From an uncultured Thermodesulfobacterium sp. (GTDB lineage: Bacteria; Desulfobacterota; Thermodesulfobacteria; Thermodesulfobacteriales; Thermodesulfobacteriaceae), in assembly GCA_938091335.1 (NCBI GenBank), contig CALLJG010000001.1, positions 1 through 64,000 of the forward strand: a DNA stretch of 64,000 nt, written 5' to 3'. The stretch's first letter is position 1. Each line of letters starts with the position of its first letter. Shown piece after piece: positions 16,775-25,991 of the stretch. Under the pieces are notes generated by a model. It had not been told where the DNA came from and ran no database searches. It saw only the letters and a program-made list of their open reading frames with translations. The position numbers and the translations under genes are program-made.

Positions 16775-18132
16775 ATAAGGGTTGATGTTTCTAGATTTCC
16801 AAAAGATGTATATTGAGGAAAATAGGCTAGTTTTACTATCCCTATAGGTCCATTTCTTTGCTTACCAATTATTATTTCTGCAACTCCTTTTTCTGAAGTA
16901 TCTTTATTATAAAATTCATCTCTATAAATAAAAAGAATAACATCTGCATCTTGTTCTAAAGCTCCTGATTCTCTAAGATCAGCCAATTGAGGTCTTTTAT
17001 CTGGTCTTTCTTCAACTCTTCTATTAAGTTGAGAGATAGCAAGTATTGGAATATTTAATTCCTTTGCCAATGATTTAAGTCCTGCTGAAATTTCAGATAT
17101 TTCTTGCTCTCTTCTTTCTTTTCTTTCAAGTCCCTTCATTAATTGAAGATAATCTATTACAATAAGTCCCAATGGTAATTCTTTTAAAAGTTTTCTTGCT
17201 TTAGCTTTTAACTCTAAAATATTAATACCTGGAGTTTCATCTATATAAATTGGAAGCTGACTTAAGGTAGAAGCTGCTTGAGCAATTTTCTGCCATTCTG
17301 TTTGTCCAAGCTGTCCTGTTCTAAATTTTTGGAAATTTACTTTGGCTTCTGCACAAAGTATTCTTGAACAAATTTGTTGTTTTCCCATTTCTAAAGAAAA
17401 AATAGCTGCTCCAAAATTACTTAATTTACATGCATTTCTAACTATATCTAAAGCAAAGGCAGTTTTACCCATTCCAGGACGGCCAGCTAAAATGATTAAA
17501 TCTCCTTTTTGAAAACCTGCTGTCATTCTATCTAAATCATAAAATCCTGTAGGAATCCCGGTAATAGGTGTTCCCTTTTGATATAAATTTTCTAAATACC
17601 TAATAGTGTCTTTTATTATCTCTTTTAAAGAAGAAAAACTTTCCTTTTTACCATAATAGGAAAGATCAAAAAATACTTTTTCTGCATAATTTAATAATTC
17701 TTGAGAATCTTCCATGGAATAATAGGCTCTATAAATTAAATCTTGACTTAATCTTATAATTTCTCTTAAAATACTTTTTTCTTTCACAATTTTAGCATAG
17801 TGAACAATATGAGCTGAAGTGGGAAGTAATCCCACTATCTCAGAAAGATAAACTGCTCCCCCAACTTTTTCCAAATCTCCTCTTTTTTCTATCTCATTAT
17901 GTACTGTAACAATATCTATAGGTTCATCTTTTTCAAAAAGAGAAAGACAAGCTGAATAAATAACCCTATGAGCTGCTGAATAAAAATCTTCAGGTTTTAA
18001 ATAATCAATAATTTTAATTATAGATGAAGGATCTATAAAAATACTTGCTAATAAATATTTTTCTGCTTGAAGATCTTGAGGAGGTAGAAATTCTTCTATT
18101 GCTTTTTTTTTCACTTGTTTATTAAAAGGCAT
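16771..18132 (-). CDS. dnaB: Replicative DNA helicase DnaB
   Basis: DnaB is the hexameric helicase that unwinds DNA at the replication fork. An N-terminal helical domain (LPPQDLQAEKYLLASIF) binds primase and a RecA-like domain follows. Walker A is LAGRPGMGKTAFA and Walker B lies in LGLIVIDYLQLM; RESGALEQDADVILFIYR near the C-terminus carries the arginine finger region. At 453 residues it is full length, with no intein at the usual Walker A site. It is the last gene of rpsF-rpsR-rplI-dnaB, 8 bases after rplI. No dnaC is nearby, but a DciA-like gene lies at 39364. Confidence 0.96.
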   Translation of the reverse strand: MPFNKQVKKKAIEEFLPPQDLQAEKYLLASIFIDPSSIIKIIDYLKPEDFYSAAHRVIYSACLSLFEKDEPIDIVTVHNEIEKRGDLEKVGGAVYLSEIVGLLPTSAHIVHYAKIVKEKSILREIIRLSQDLIYRAYYSMEDSQELLNYAEKVFFDLSYYGKKESFSSLKEIIKDTIRYLENLYQKGTPITGIPTGFYDLDRMTAGFQKGDLIILAGRPGMGKTAFALDIVRNACKLSNFGAAIFSLEMGKQQICSRILCAEAKVNFQKFRTGQLGQTEWQKIAQAASTLSQLPIYIDETPGINILELKAKARKLLKELPLGLIVIDYLQLMKGLERKERREQEISEISAGLKSLAKELNIPILAISQLNRRVEERPDKRPQLADLRESGALEQDADVILFIYRDEFYNKDTSEKGVAEIIIGKQRNGPIGIVKLAYFPQYTSFGNLETSTLI

Positions 18133-18140
18133 AATTTATC

Positions 18141-18587
18141 TTATTTTTCTTCCAAAACCTCTATTTTTATATTAATTGTTTTTTCACTACTTAATTTTAT
18201 AGGTACTTCAAATACACCTATTTTTTTAATAGGTTCTTCTAGAATAATTTGGCTTTTGTCAATTTCTATTCCCTTTTCTTTTAATAAGTTCAAAATATCT
18301 ACTTCACTAACTGAACCATATATCCTGTCTTCCTTTATTACTTTTCTATACATAACAAGAACTAATCCTTCAAGTTTTTCAGCTAAAGCCTGTAACTTTT
18401 TCTTTTCTCTTTCTATTTTAATTAATATAATTTTTCTCTGATTTTCTAAAGCTTTTATATTTTTTTGATTAGCAGGAATAGCAAGCCCTTTGGGAATAAG
18501 ATAATTTCTGGCATAACCATCTTTAACCTTCACTATATCTCCAGCTTTTCCTAGTTTAGCCACATCTTTTTTTAGAATAATTTCCAT
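18141..18587 (-). CDS. rplI: 50S ribosomal protein L9
   Basis: L9 binds 23S rRNA at the base of the L1 stalk. The N-terminal domain is highly conserved: EIILKKDVAKLGKAGDIVKV then GYARNYLIPKGLAIPA. A long helix joins it to a C-terminal domain, total 148 residues. It lies in the standard order between rpsR and dnaB, with AGGAGG before the ATG. Confidence 0.97.
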   Translation of the reverse strand: MEIILKKDVAKLGKAGDIVKVKDGYARNYLIPKGLAIPANQKNIKALENQRKIILIKIEREKKKLQALAEKLEGLVLVMYRKVIKEDRIYGSVSEVDILNLLKEKGIEIDKSQIILEEPIKKIGVFEVPIKLSSEKTINIKIEVLEEK

Positions 18588-18613
18588 ATATCCTCCTGTG
18601 TTAAAAATTATTT

Positions 18614-18871
18614 TTATTCTTTTGATTCTACATCAGCTATGAAAGGTAAAAGTGCCATAATTCTTGCCTTTTTAATTGCAGAGGAAAGTCTTCTTTGATG
18701 ATAAGCACATGTCCCTGTTTGCCTTCTATGAAGAATCATACCTTTTTCATTTAAAAAATATTTTAATATTTCAGGATTTTTATAGTCAATTTTTAAATTA
18801 GGATCAGCACAGAATTTACATATTTTTTTCCTTACAAACACTCTTTTTTTAATTACCAAACTTTCATCCAT
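18614..18871 (-). CDS. rpsR: 30S ribosomal protein S18
   Basis: S18 forms a dimer with S6 on the 30S platform. The core [32 protein letters not shown] is diagnostic in its parts [14 protein letters not shown] and ARIMALLP. The N-terminal part contains [19 protein letters not shown], with two Cys that with the later Cys/His may form a zinc site as in some S18 proteins. It has 85 residues. It lies between rpsF and rplI. Confidence 0.97.
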   Translation of the reverse strand: MDESLVIKKRVFVRKKICKFCADPNLKIDYKNPEILKYFLNEKGMILHRRQTGTCAYHQRRLSSAIKKARIMALLPFIADVESKE

Positions 18872-18896
18872 AAAATAAAACCCCCTTTAGAAATTA

Positions 18897-19250
18897 TTAT
18901 GTTAATTGAATCTGCTCAGGTTGTTCAGAAATATATTTTTTTTCTAATCTCACTATAATAAATCTTAATATTCTTTCATCCACTCTGAAAAATTCTTCTA
19001 GTTCTTTAGGTAAATCTACTGATCCATAAAATTCTATAAGTATGTAATATCCGCGTGTTTTCTTTTGGATAGGATAGGCTAGTTTTCTAAGACCCCATTC
19101 CTCAATTTTTAAAATTTCACCTTCTTTAGAACGAATAATCTGGTTAATTTTTTCTAAAATTTGTTCTTTTTCATCTATTTTTTCAGGATTAATAATAAAA
19201 AAAGTTTCCCATTTACTAAGTCTTTTAAAGGGTTTTAAACTTTCAATCAT
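18897..19250 (-). CDS. rpsF: 30S ribosomal protein S6
   Basis: A 117-residue S6 protein. Family features seen are WETFFIINPEKIDE, the conserved EWGLRKLAYPIQKKTRGYY and the RVDERILRFIIVR strand. It starts the rpsF-rpsR-rplI-dnaB operon, 54 bases after tRNA-Val on the same strand, with GGAGG before the ATG. Confidence 0.96.
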   Translation of the reverse strand: MIESLKPFKRLSKWETFFIINPEKIDEKEQILEKINQIIRSKEGEILKIEEWGLRKLAYPIQKKTRGYYILIEFYGSVDLPKELEEFFRVDERILRFIIVRLEKKYISEQPEQIQLT

Positions 19251-19304
19251 TAAATCTCCCTCCTTTCAGACTTCAATCCTTTTTAAAAAGATCTAGAAAT
19301 AAAA

Positions 19305-19377
19305 TGGGCGGTGCTGGATTTGAACCAGCGACCTCCACCTTGTGAGGATGGCGCTCTTCCCCCTGAGCTAACCGCCC
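19305..19377 (-). tRNA. tRNA-Val (anticodon CAC)
   Basis: On the complement the acceptor GGGCGGT pairs with ACCGCCC, the anticodon stem CCATC/GGTGG closes CTCACAA, and the T loop is TTCAAAT. The anticodon CAC reads only GTG. CCA is not encoded. It lies 37 bases after mutT and 54 before rpsF, all on the same strand, so it may be cotranscribed with them. Confidence 0.94.
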
Positions 19378-19414
19378 TTTATTCCCTATTTTATTAAACA
19401 CCATATTTTATTTT

Positions 19415-19798
19415 TTACAAGTGATTTTTTAAATTTATTAAAAGCTTTCTGTCTGCTGGACAGAGATCTAATTTTTCCGCATATTCTAAAGTTACCCACA
19501 TTGCTTCACTAGCTTCATTTAAAATAGGCTCATCTTTAAACTCCACATCTAAAAGATAAAGCTCTATCAATTCTTCAGGATATAAAAAATCTATTTTTTT
19601 AATTACTTTTTTAGGAAAGGTTTCAATTCCCAATTCTTCCTTCAACTCTCTTTTAAGTGCCTCTTCTAATGATTCTTTTTCTTTTACTTTACCTCCAGGA
19701 AATTCCCAAAGACCACCCCTTTTTTTATTAATTGGCCTTTTTACTAATAAAAATTTATTTCCCCTTCTTAAAAGACCTGCTACAACCTTTACCGCCAT
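19415..19798 (-). CDS. mutT: NUDIX hydrolase, MutT-like
   Basis: A 127-residue single-domain Nudix pyrophosphohydrolase. The Nudix box GX5EX7REUXEEXGU reads GKVKEKESLEEALKRELKEE followed by LGI. The flanking LLVKRPINKKRGGLWEFPGG closely resembles MutT, which removes 8-oxo-dGTP from the nucleotide pool, but the exact substrate cannot be proved from sequence. It starts 3 bases after purB and is probably cotranscribed with it. Confidence 0.85.
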   Translation of the reverse strand: MAVKVVAGLLRRGNKFLLVKRPINKKRGGLWEFPGGKVKEKESLEEALKRELKEELGIETFPKKVIKKIDFLYPEELIELYLLDVEFKDEPILNEASEAMWVTLEYAEKLDLCPADRKLLINLKNHL

Positions 19799-19801
19799 TG
19801 T

Positions 19802-21127
19802 TCAATTTGAAAAAACCCTTTCATATATTTTATCTACATATCTAAGATAATAGGAAACATCAAAAATTTTTTCAATTTCTTCATGAGTTAAAAATTCAAG
19901 AATTCTTTTATCTTTAGCTATAAGCTCTTTAAAATTTAAGTTTTTATCTTTCCATACTTTCATAGCTAATTCTTGAACAATTCTATATGCTAATTCTCTT
20001 GTCATTCCTTTTTCTATTAAAAATAGCATAACGGACTGTGAAAAAACAAGACCTCTCAATAACTCAAAATTTTTTCTCATATTTTCTGAATGTACAACAA
20101 GATTTTTAATAAGATTTTCCAATCTAACTAACATAAAATCAGCTATAATTGTAGCATCCGGTATAATAATTCTCTCAACAGAAGAGTGACTTATATCTCT
20201 TTCATGCCATAGGGCAATATTTTCTAAAGCAGGAACCAAATATCCTCTTAAAAGTCTTGCAAGACCACATAAATTTTCAGAAAGAATAGGATTTTTTTTA
20301 TGAGGCATGGCAGAAGAACCTGTCTGTCCTGAAGAAAAATATTCCTCTACCTCCAAAATTTCTGTTTTCTGCAAATGTCTTATTTCTGTTGCTATTTTTT
20401 CTACTGTAGCCCCAAGTATAGCAAGTGAAGCTATATATTCTGCATATCTATCTCTTTGTATAATTTGATTAGAAATTGGATCTGGAATAAGTCCCATTTT
20501 TTTACATACATAAGCTTCAACTTCCGGAGGAACATGAGCAAAAGTTCCCACTACTCCCGATATTTTTCCATAAGAAATATCTTCTAAAGCTTGATAAAGT
20601 CTTTTCTCATTTCTTTTCATTTCTTCATACCATAAAGCAAACTTTAATCCAAAAGTAATAGGTTCTGCATGAATCCCGTGAGTTCTCCCAATCATTAAAG
20701 TATCCTTAAATTCATAAGCTCTTTCTTTGAACACCTCTTTTATTTCTTTAACATTTTCTATAATAATTTCCATAGCCCTTTTCATAAGCCAAGCCATAGC
20801 AGTATCAAGAACATCAGAGGAGGTCATACCCATATGAAGATATTTTGCAGAAGGACCAATAATTTCTGAAAGGTGTGTCAAAAAAGCAACTACATCATGC
20901 TTAGTAATTTTTTCAATCTCTTCTATTCTTTTAATATTCTCTTGAGTAAAACCATTTTCCATGTAAGGATTAAGTTTTTCTTTTATAGTTTCATAATCTT
21001 TTTTAGGAACCTTGCCAAGATTATACCATGCCTCACAAGCATAAAATTCAACTAAACACCAGGCTCTTAATTTTTCTTCAACACTCCAAAGCTTGCTCAT
21101 TATTGGTCTTGTATATCTTGGTATCAT
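19802..21127 (-). CDS. purB: Adenylosuccinate lyase
   Basis: PurB acts twice in purine synthesis: it releases fumarate from SAICAR and from adenylosuccinate. The signature loop SSGQTGSSAMPHKKNP is at residues 265-280 with the catalytic Ser, and GRTHGIHAEP at 147-156 holds the active-site His. TSSDVLDTA near 102-110 is the first conserved region. Its 441 residues match the short bacterial type. AAGGAG precedes the ATG. The gene is followed by mutT at 3 bases. Confidence 0.96.
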   Translation of the reverse strand: MIPRYTRPIMSKLWSVEEKLRAWCLVEFYACEAWYNLGKVPKKDYETIKEKLNPYMENGFTQENIKRIEEIEKITKHDVVAFLTHLSEIIGPSAKYLHMGMTSSDVLDTAMAWLMKRAMEIIIENVKEIKEVFKERAYEFKDTLMIGRTHGIHAEPITFGLKFALWYEEMKRNEKRLYQALEDISYGKISGVVGTFAHVPPEVEAYVCKKMGLIPDPISNQIIQRDRYAEYIASLAILGATVEKIATEIRHLQKTEILEVEEYFSSGQTGSSAMPHKKNPILSENLCGLARLLRGYLVPALENIALWHERDISHSSVERIIIPDATIIADFMLVRLENLIKNLVVHSENMRKNFELLRGLVFSQSVMLFLIEKGMTRELAYRIVQELAMKVWKDKNLNFKELIAKDKRILEFLTHEEIEKIFDVSYYLRYVDKIYERVFSN

Positions 21128-21222
21128 TTCCTATACTCCTTAATTATTTTAAAATTTTTAAAAAATTTCTTAAAAAATTTTTATTTTTTTTATTTTTCTA
21201 AAAATTTTTTTTAAATTTTCAC

Positions 21223-21250
21223 TTGACTTTTCCAAATTTTTCCATATAAA
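21223..21250 (+). promoter_or_regulatory. Promoter of the LysM/NlpC gene
   Basis: TTGACT at 21223-21228, a 16-base spacer and TATAAA at 21245-21250. It would give a leader of roughly 30 bases before the ATG at 21288. No ribosome site is apparent in that leader, which is almost pure A and T. Confidence 0.55.
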
Positions 21251-21287
21251 ATTTTTAAAACTCTTTTATTAAAAAAATTATATCTAT

Positions 21288-22505
21288 ATGATCAAAAATA
21301 AAAAAAGGTTTTTATTTTTTTATATTTTTTTTATTTTTTTTCTTTTTTTAAATGTTTCAAAAATTTGGGCAAAATCTAAAAAAATATATAAAAAATCATA
21401 TAAAATTTCAGTAAATACCCACAAAAGTTTTTATTCTCTTTATTTAGTAAAAAAAGGAGACACACTTTATAGTATAAGCAAAAAATTAGGAATTCCAATA
21501 GAAGAAATTAAAAACCTAAATAATTTAACCTCTTTAAATTTAAAGGAAGGGCAAATTTTAAAAATTCCTGAATCTAAAAATAAAAATTATTATATAGATA
21601 AAAACAATCAAACAAAAAGTGAAGATACAAAATATCATATTGTGAGAGAGGGAGAAACTTTATACAAAATTGCTCAAAATTATAATATTTCTTTAAAAGA
21701 ATTAAAGCGAATAAATAATTTAAAAAATAATAATTTAAAACCTGGCCAAAAATTAATAATAACCAAAAACATTACAAATGAATTTACAAAAAGATTTTTT
21801 AATGATTTTTTAACTCACGAAGTAAAAGAAGGAGAAACTCTATATAGGATTTCCCTATATTATAATGTACCTATTGATATTTTGAAAAATATAAACCACA
21901 TAGAAGATAATGTAATATTTGTTGGACAAAAGTTAAAAATTCCATATACTCAATTAGAAGAAATACCTTTTATATTAGAAAATCCTGCTATTGTTTATAA
22001 AGAACAGCCTAAAGAGTTTCTCAGTGAAAAGTTTAGGAAATTTTTTTTAACTAAATCTATCCTTGATAGAGAAGAAGAAAATTTTCTTAGGCAAAAATTT
22101 TTAGAAATTTCGCAACAATATAGAGAACATAAATATAAAATAGGTGGTGATGGCAATGGATATTTAGATTGTTCTATGTTTGTAAAATTAATATACCAAA
22201 ATTTTGGAATAGAGCTTCCGAGAACTTCAAGGGAGCAATTTCAAATAGGAATAGAAGTAGAAAAAGAAGAATTAATTCCAGGGGACCTTCTATTTTTTTC
22301 ACGAGATAAAACAAGAGAGAAAATTTCTCATGTAGGTATTTATATAGGGGACAATAAATTTATTCATTTTTCTTCTTCAAGAAGAGGTTTATCAATAGAC
22401 TCCTTAGAAGAGGATTATTTTAAAAATCGTTTTATAGGAGCAAAAAGAATTCTTAATGAAGATATAATAGAATATTTTTCAAAATTAAAAGAACAAAATT
22501 CTTAA
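21288..22505 (+). CDS. Secreted peptidoglycan hydrolase: three LysM repeats plus NlpC/P60
   Basis: A 405-residue exported protein. An N-terminal hydrophobic signal (about residues 8-28, very Phe-rich) is followed by three LysM repeats, each beginning with the pattern V-x2-G-[DE]-T-L-Y (near 55, 115 and 180). The C-terminal NlpC/P60 domain has the catalytic Cys in GYLDCSMFVK near 293 and the His in ISHVGIYIGDNKFIHF. LysM binds peptidoglycan, and NlpC/P60 cuts peptide cross-links in it. The protein probably works in wall turnover or cell separation. It ends 3 bases before the convergent REC-GGDEF gene. Confidence 0.92.
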   Translation: MIKNKKRFLFFYIFFIFFLFLNVSKIWAKSKKIYKKSYKISVNTHKSFYSLYLVKKGDTLYSISKKLGIPIEEIKNLNNLTSLNLKEGQILKIPESKNKNYYIDKNNQTKSEDTKYHIVREGETLYKIAQNYNISLKELKRINNLKNNNLKPGQKLIITKNITNEFTKRFFNDFLTHEVKEGETLYRISLYYNVPIDILKNINHIEDNVIFVGQKLKIPYTQLEEIPFILENPAIVYKEQPKEFLSEKFRKFFLTKSILDREEENFLRQKFLEISQQYREHKYKIGGDGNGYLDCSMFVKLIYQNFGIELPRTSREQFQIGIEVEKEELIPGDLLFFSRDKTREKISHVGIYIGDNKFIHFSSSRRGLSIDSLEEDYFKNRFIGAKRILNEDIIEYFSKLKEQNS

Positions 22506-22508
22506 ATC

Positions 22509-23483
22509 TCACCATTTAAAAGGTATTAATCTTAGAGTTTCCTTATCTACTTCATAAGTATTGCCTTTTTCTTTTTTAGCTAATTTTAATGCCTCATTAA
22601 CTCTTTTAATAAGAGAAGTTACAGAATCTTCTAGGGATTTTTCAGCTAAAATTTGAGAAATCCCAATAGAAAGAGTTAGATCTTTATATTGTGTCTGTTC
22701 CCATCTTTTTATAATTCTTTCTACTATACTAATAGATTTTTGCCAATTAATATGAGGCAAAATAAGTGCGAATCTTTCTATATTATATCTAAATACTTTA
22801 TCAATTTTTTCTCTGGTTGAATTTTGTAAATTCTTAGCAAGTTCTTTCAAAACTTTAGTTCCTTCTTCTTGACCAAAATTTTGAATATACCATCTAAAAT
22901 CATCTATATCTACCATAAAAATTACCAATGGATATTTTTGCCTCAAAGCTCTATAACTTTCTTCAACTATAATTTCTTCAAAATATTTTCTATTAAACAC
23001 CCCTGTAATTGGATCTTCTATTTCTAATTTTTTAATTTCTTTAAATAATAAATACTCTTTAAGTAACTTAAAAATTTTTGCTTTAAATTCCTCTAAAGAA
23101 AAGGGCTTTATAATAAAATCATCTACTCCCCAGGTAAATAAGTCTAAAAAATCTACTTTATAAAAATATAAATATTCCAATACAACTAAATCTAATATTA
23201 TAAGAATTCTAGTTTCTGGAACTAAGGTTTTTAAATAAAAAATAAATTCAGAAAAACCTTTTTTAATTTCTCTAGATAGAATTATAATAAGTTGAGCTTT
23301 TTCCTGTTTGAGTAGTTCATATATTTTTTCTTTTTGATCTACTTCTAGGACATTTATTCCAAATTGACTTAAAAATTTATTTAAAAAAGATCTAAAAAGG
23401 GGATCTCCTTCTATGTATAATAAAACTTTAAGCTTTTCTTTTAATTTTTTTTCTATATGAATACATAAATCGTTCAATTTCAT
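22509..23483 (-). CDS. Degenerate receiver plus degenerate GGDEF protein
   Basis: A 324-residue protein built like a response-regulator diguanylate cyclase (receiver about 18-140, GGDEF about 150-315), but both active sites are altered. In the receiver the strand that should end in the phosphorylated Asp reads AQLIIILSREI, so the Asp is missing, while the conserved Lys is kept in DDFIIKPF. In the GGDEF domain the signature after RY reads NIERF instead of GGDEF. The metal-binding DIDDF and the domain ends (ITGVFNRKYFEE, TLSIGIS) are retained. It is therefore probably not a phospho-controlled cyclase; it may bind a ligand or a partner. The start lies near a TATTAT box without a clear ribosome site. 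Confidence 0.85.
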   Translation of the reverse strand: MKLNDLCIHIEKKLKEKLKVLLYIEGDPLFRSFLNKFLSQFGINVLEVDQKEKIYELLKQEKAQLIIILSREIKKGFSEFIFYLKTLVPETRILIILDLVVLEYLYFYKVDFLDLFTWGVDDFIIKPFSLEEFKAKIFKLLKEYLLFKEIKKLEIEDPITGVFNRKYFEEIIVEESYRALRQKYPLVIFMVDIDDFRWYIQNFGQEEGTKVLKELAKNLQNSTREKIDKVFRYNIERFALILPHINWQKSISIVERIIKRWEQTQYKDLTLSIGISQILAEKSLEDSVTSLIKRVNEALKLAKKEKGNTYEVDKETLRLIPFKW

Positions 23484-23711
23484 AAATCTTTATGGGTATA
23501 ATATATAAAAAATACCTTATTCAATATTTTTCGGTAAAGCTTAAAAATAGTTTATTTTTAAAAATAATATCTTGATTTTTTTAAGCATTGATTTACATTC
23601 AAAAAAGTCATGTCAAAAATCATAAGCTTAAAGGAAAAGAATTTAATTAGTAAAATCTTTAAAAATTATTAAGCTCCTATATAGATGAAGAAGCTTACAT
23701 TAAGGAAAAAT

Positions 23712-24704
23712 ATGGAAACTAAACCTAATATTGATATTCTCAAAAGAGCAAAAGAGGTTATAGAAACAGAAAAAAAGGGATTAGATAAAATTTCCCAAAA
23801 TTTGGATTCTTCTTTTGAAAAGGCTGTAGAGCTTATTTTAAATACTAAAGGAAGAGTAGTAGTCACAGGAGTTGGTAAAAGTGGAATTATAGGGAGAAAG
23901 ATTTCAGCTACTCTTTCTTCAACTGGTACTCCTTCTTTCTTTCTTCATTCTGTAGAAGCTCTCCACGGAGATCTTGGCATGGTTATCCATGATGACATTC
24001 TACTTGCTGTGTCTTATTCAGGAAACACTTTAGAAGTTTGTGAACTTGCTTCCATTTTAAAAAAAAGAAATATAAAAATAATAAGCCTTACAGGAAATTT
24101 AGAAAGCAAATTAGCTCAACTTTCTGACATTGTCATTAATGTTAAAATCCCTAAGGAAGCTTGTCCTTTTAATCTTGCTCCTACTACAAGTACCACTGCA
24201 ATTTTAGCTTTAGGTGATGCTTTAGCAATATGTTTGTTTGAATTAAAGGGACTTAAAGCTGAGGATTTTAGAAAAAATCATCCTGGTGGTTCCTTAGGAG
24301 AACGACTTAAAGTAAAAGTTAAAGAAATTATGTTAACTGGTGAAAAAATTCCTGTGGTTTCACAAAAAACACCTTTAGAAGATGCCATAATTGAAATAGA
24401 TAAAAAAAGATTGGGATGTGTTTTAATTACTGATTCCTTAGGAATATTAATCGGAATAATTACAGATGGAGATTTAAGAAGGATATTTTTAAAATATAAA
24501 ACTTACAGTAATCTTAAAGTAGAAGAAGTTATGACCAGAAATCCTAAAGTTATTGAAGAGAATTCTTTAGCTTCTGAAGCATTAGAACTTATGGAAAAAC
24601 ATCTAATAACAGTTCTCCCTGTAATAAACTATGACAAAAAATTAGTAGGAATTCTTCATCTTCATGACATTTTAGGAAAAGGAACCTTTAAATTCACCAT
24701 TTAA
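23712..24704 (+). CDS. kdsD: Arabinose-5-phosphate isomerase (KDO pathway)
   Basis: KdsD converts ribulose 5-phosphate to arabinose 5-phosphate, the precursor of KDO in lipopolysaccharide. An SIS sugar-isomerase domain (VVTGVGKSGIIGRKISATLSS; SGNTLEV; APTTSTTAILALGDALA; KNHPGGSLG) is followed by two CBS domains (about 200-330). I chose the ATG at 23712: AAGGA lies 5-6 bases upstream, whereas the in-frame ATG at 23685 has no ribosome site. This gives 330 residues, almost the length of E. coli KdsD. It implies an LPS-bearing outer membrane. The 3' end overlaps the convergent fusion gene by 33 bases. Confidence 0.93.
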   Translation: METKPNIDILKRAKEVIETEKKGLDKISQNLDSSFEKAVELILNTKGRVVVTGVGKSGIIGRKISATLSSTGTPSFFLHSVEALHGDLGMVIHDDILLAVSYSGNTLEVCELASILKKRNIKIISLTGNLESKLAQLSDIVINVKIPKEACPFNLAPTTSTTAILALGDALAICLFELKGLKAEDFRKNHPGGSLGERLKVKVKEIMLTGEKIPVVSQKTPLEDAIIEIDKKRLGCVLITDSLGILIGIITDGDLRRIFLKYKTYSNLKVEEVMTRNPKVIEENSLASEALELMEKHLITVLPVINYDKKLVGILHLHDILGKGTFKFTI

Positions 24705-25841
24705 ATATTGTTTAATTAACTTCAAATTTTCTTCTAATGGATTTTCAGCATTAAGAATTAAGTAATTAAACCATCTTAGGTATCTTTTATAAATAGTATC
24801 TACCTTCGTTAAAAATTCTTCTTTTTCAAAAATTTCTGTTTTTCTACTTCTATTATTTATTCTTTTTAATGCTTCCTTGACTTGCAAATCTAAATAAATT
24901 ACTAAATCAGGAATAGGGGCTATGGTTTCATTTTCTTTTAACAAACTCTTTTCATCCAAACCTTGAGCTCCTTGATAAGCAACAGTAGAAAGGTAGTATC
25001 TATCTAAAATAACCCATTTACCATTCTCAATAGCAGGAATAATTAATTTTTCTACATGCCATTTTCTATCCTTCAAAAACAATTTTTTTAATTCTATAGG
25101 ATTAGTTTCTTTTTTTAGTAATTCCTTTAATTTTTGACCAAAAGAACTTATAGTGGGTTCTTCACTTAAAATACAGTTTATCTTTTCTTTTTTTAAATCT
25201 TCATAAAGAGCTTTGCTTAAAGTAGTTTTTCCTGCTCCATCAATTCCTTCTACTGCAATAATTTTCCCCTTTCTTAAAAATTCATATTTTAATCTATTTC
25301 TTAAAAAATTTCTGTTTTCTTCAGTTACTTCACAAAAAAAAGCTGGCTCAAAAATTTTTATTTTTTTTAAAAATGGACTTTCTCCTTTACCTACAGTTGC
25401 TATAAGATAATGCGAAGAATTTAAAATCATTTTTATAAACTCACAAAATTTATAAGATATTATTTCCATTTTCCCTATCTCATCAATGATAAAGAAAAGA
25501 GATTCTCTTACGTCTAAATTATTTCTCAAAATTTTTATAATATTTTCAAGATTTTCTATAAAAACTATATATTTCCCTACCGAAGGTCTATTTAAATCCT
25601 TTTCAGAAGTTAAAAATTTTTTATCTTCAGCAAAAATACATTCTTGTTGAGAAGGTAAAACTTTAATCTTAAAACCCCTTCTTTTATTACCTTCTCTAAT
25701 CTCTTTTGTAATAAATCCCGATACAAAAAATTGAGGTAAATTTTGTATAATAAATTTATATAAATATTCTATTAAAGTAGTTTTGCCGACTCCAGGAAGA
25801 CCAAGAATAAAAAATTTTTTACGTGGAGATTGAAGAAACAT
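24672..25841 (-). CDS. tmk: Fusion: THEP1-like NTPase plus thymidylate kinase
   Basis: Two P-loop proteins in one 389-residue chain. The N-terminal part (about 8-178) has Walker A GLPGVGKT at 14-21, Walker B FFIIDEIGKME at 116-126 and the layout of THEP1-type nucleoside-triphosphatases. The C-terminal part (about 183-389) is a complete thymidylate kinase: P-loop EGIDGAGKTTLS at 188-199, the DRYYLSTVAYQG motif and a LID region NNRSRKTEIFE. Thymidylate kinase makes dTDP from dTMP and is essential. Both halves look intact, and the reading frame is continuous. No second tmk is visible in the window. It overlaps kdsD tail to tail by 33 bases. Confidence 0.88.
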   Translation of the reverse strand: MFLQSPRKKFFILGLPGVGKTTLIEYLYKFIIQNLPQFFVSGFITKEIREGNKRRGFKIKVLPSQQECIFAEDKKFLTSEKDLNRPSVGKYIVFIENLENIIKILRNNLDVRESLFFIIDEIGKMEIISYKFCEFIKMILNSSHYLIATVGKGESPFLKKIKIFEPAFFCEVTEENRNFLRNRLKYEFLRKGKIIAVEGIDGAGKTTLSKALYEDLKKEKINCILSEEPTISSFGQKLKELLKKETNPIELKKLFLKDRKWHVEKLIIPAIENGKWVILDRYYLSTVAYQGAQGLDEKSLLKENETIAPIPDLVIYLDLQVKEALKRINNRSRKTEIFEKEEFLTKVDTIYKRYLRWFNYLILNAENPLEENLKLIKQYLNGEFKGSFS

Positions 25842-25991
25842 TATTTTTAAAACTTTTCAATTGAGACACCAAACAATTTATATAAACTTACAAAAACAAG
25901 TCTTTTTTTCTTAAAATAGCTTATTTTACTAATTTTTTTTACTAATCAACCCTTAGATAAAAATCCTTTATATAGAAATGAAGCTTTTAGA

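Noticed and set aside
24672-25841. Two separate genes joined by a sequencing error
   Set aside because: There is no internal ribosome site or start before the kinase half at about residue 181, and a single frame spans both halves; an assembly error cannot be fully excluded.
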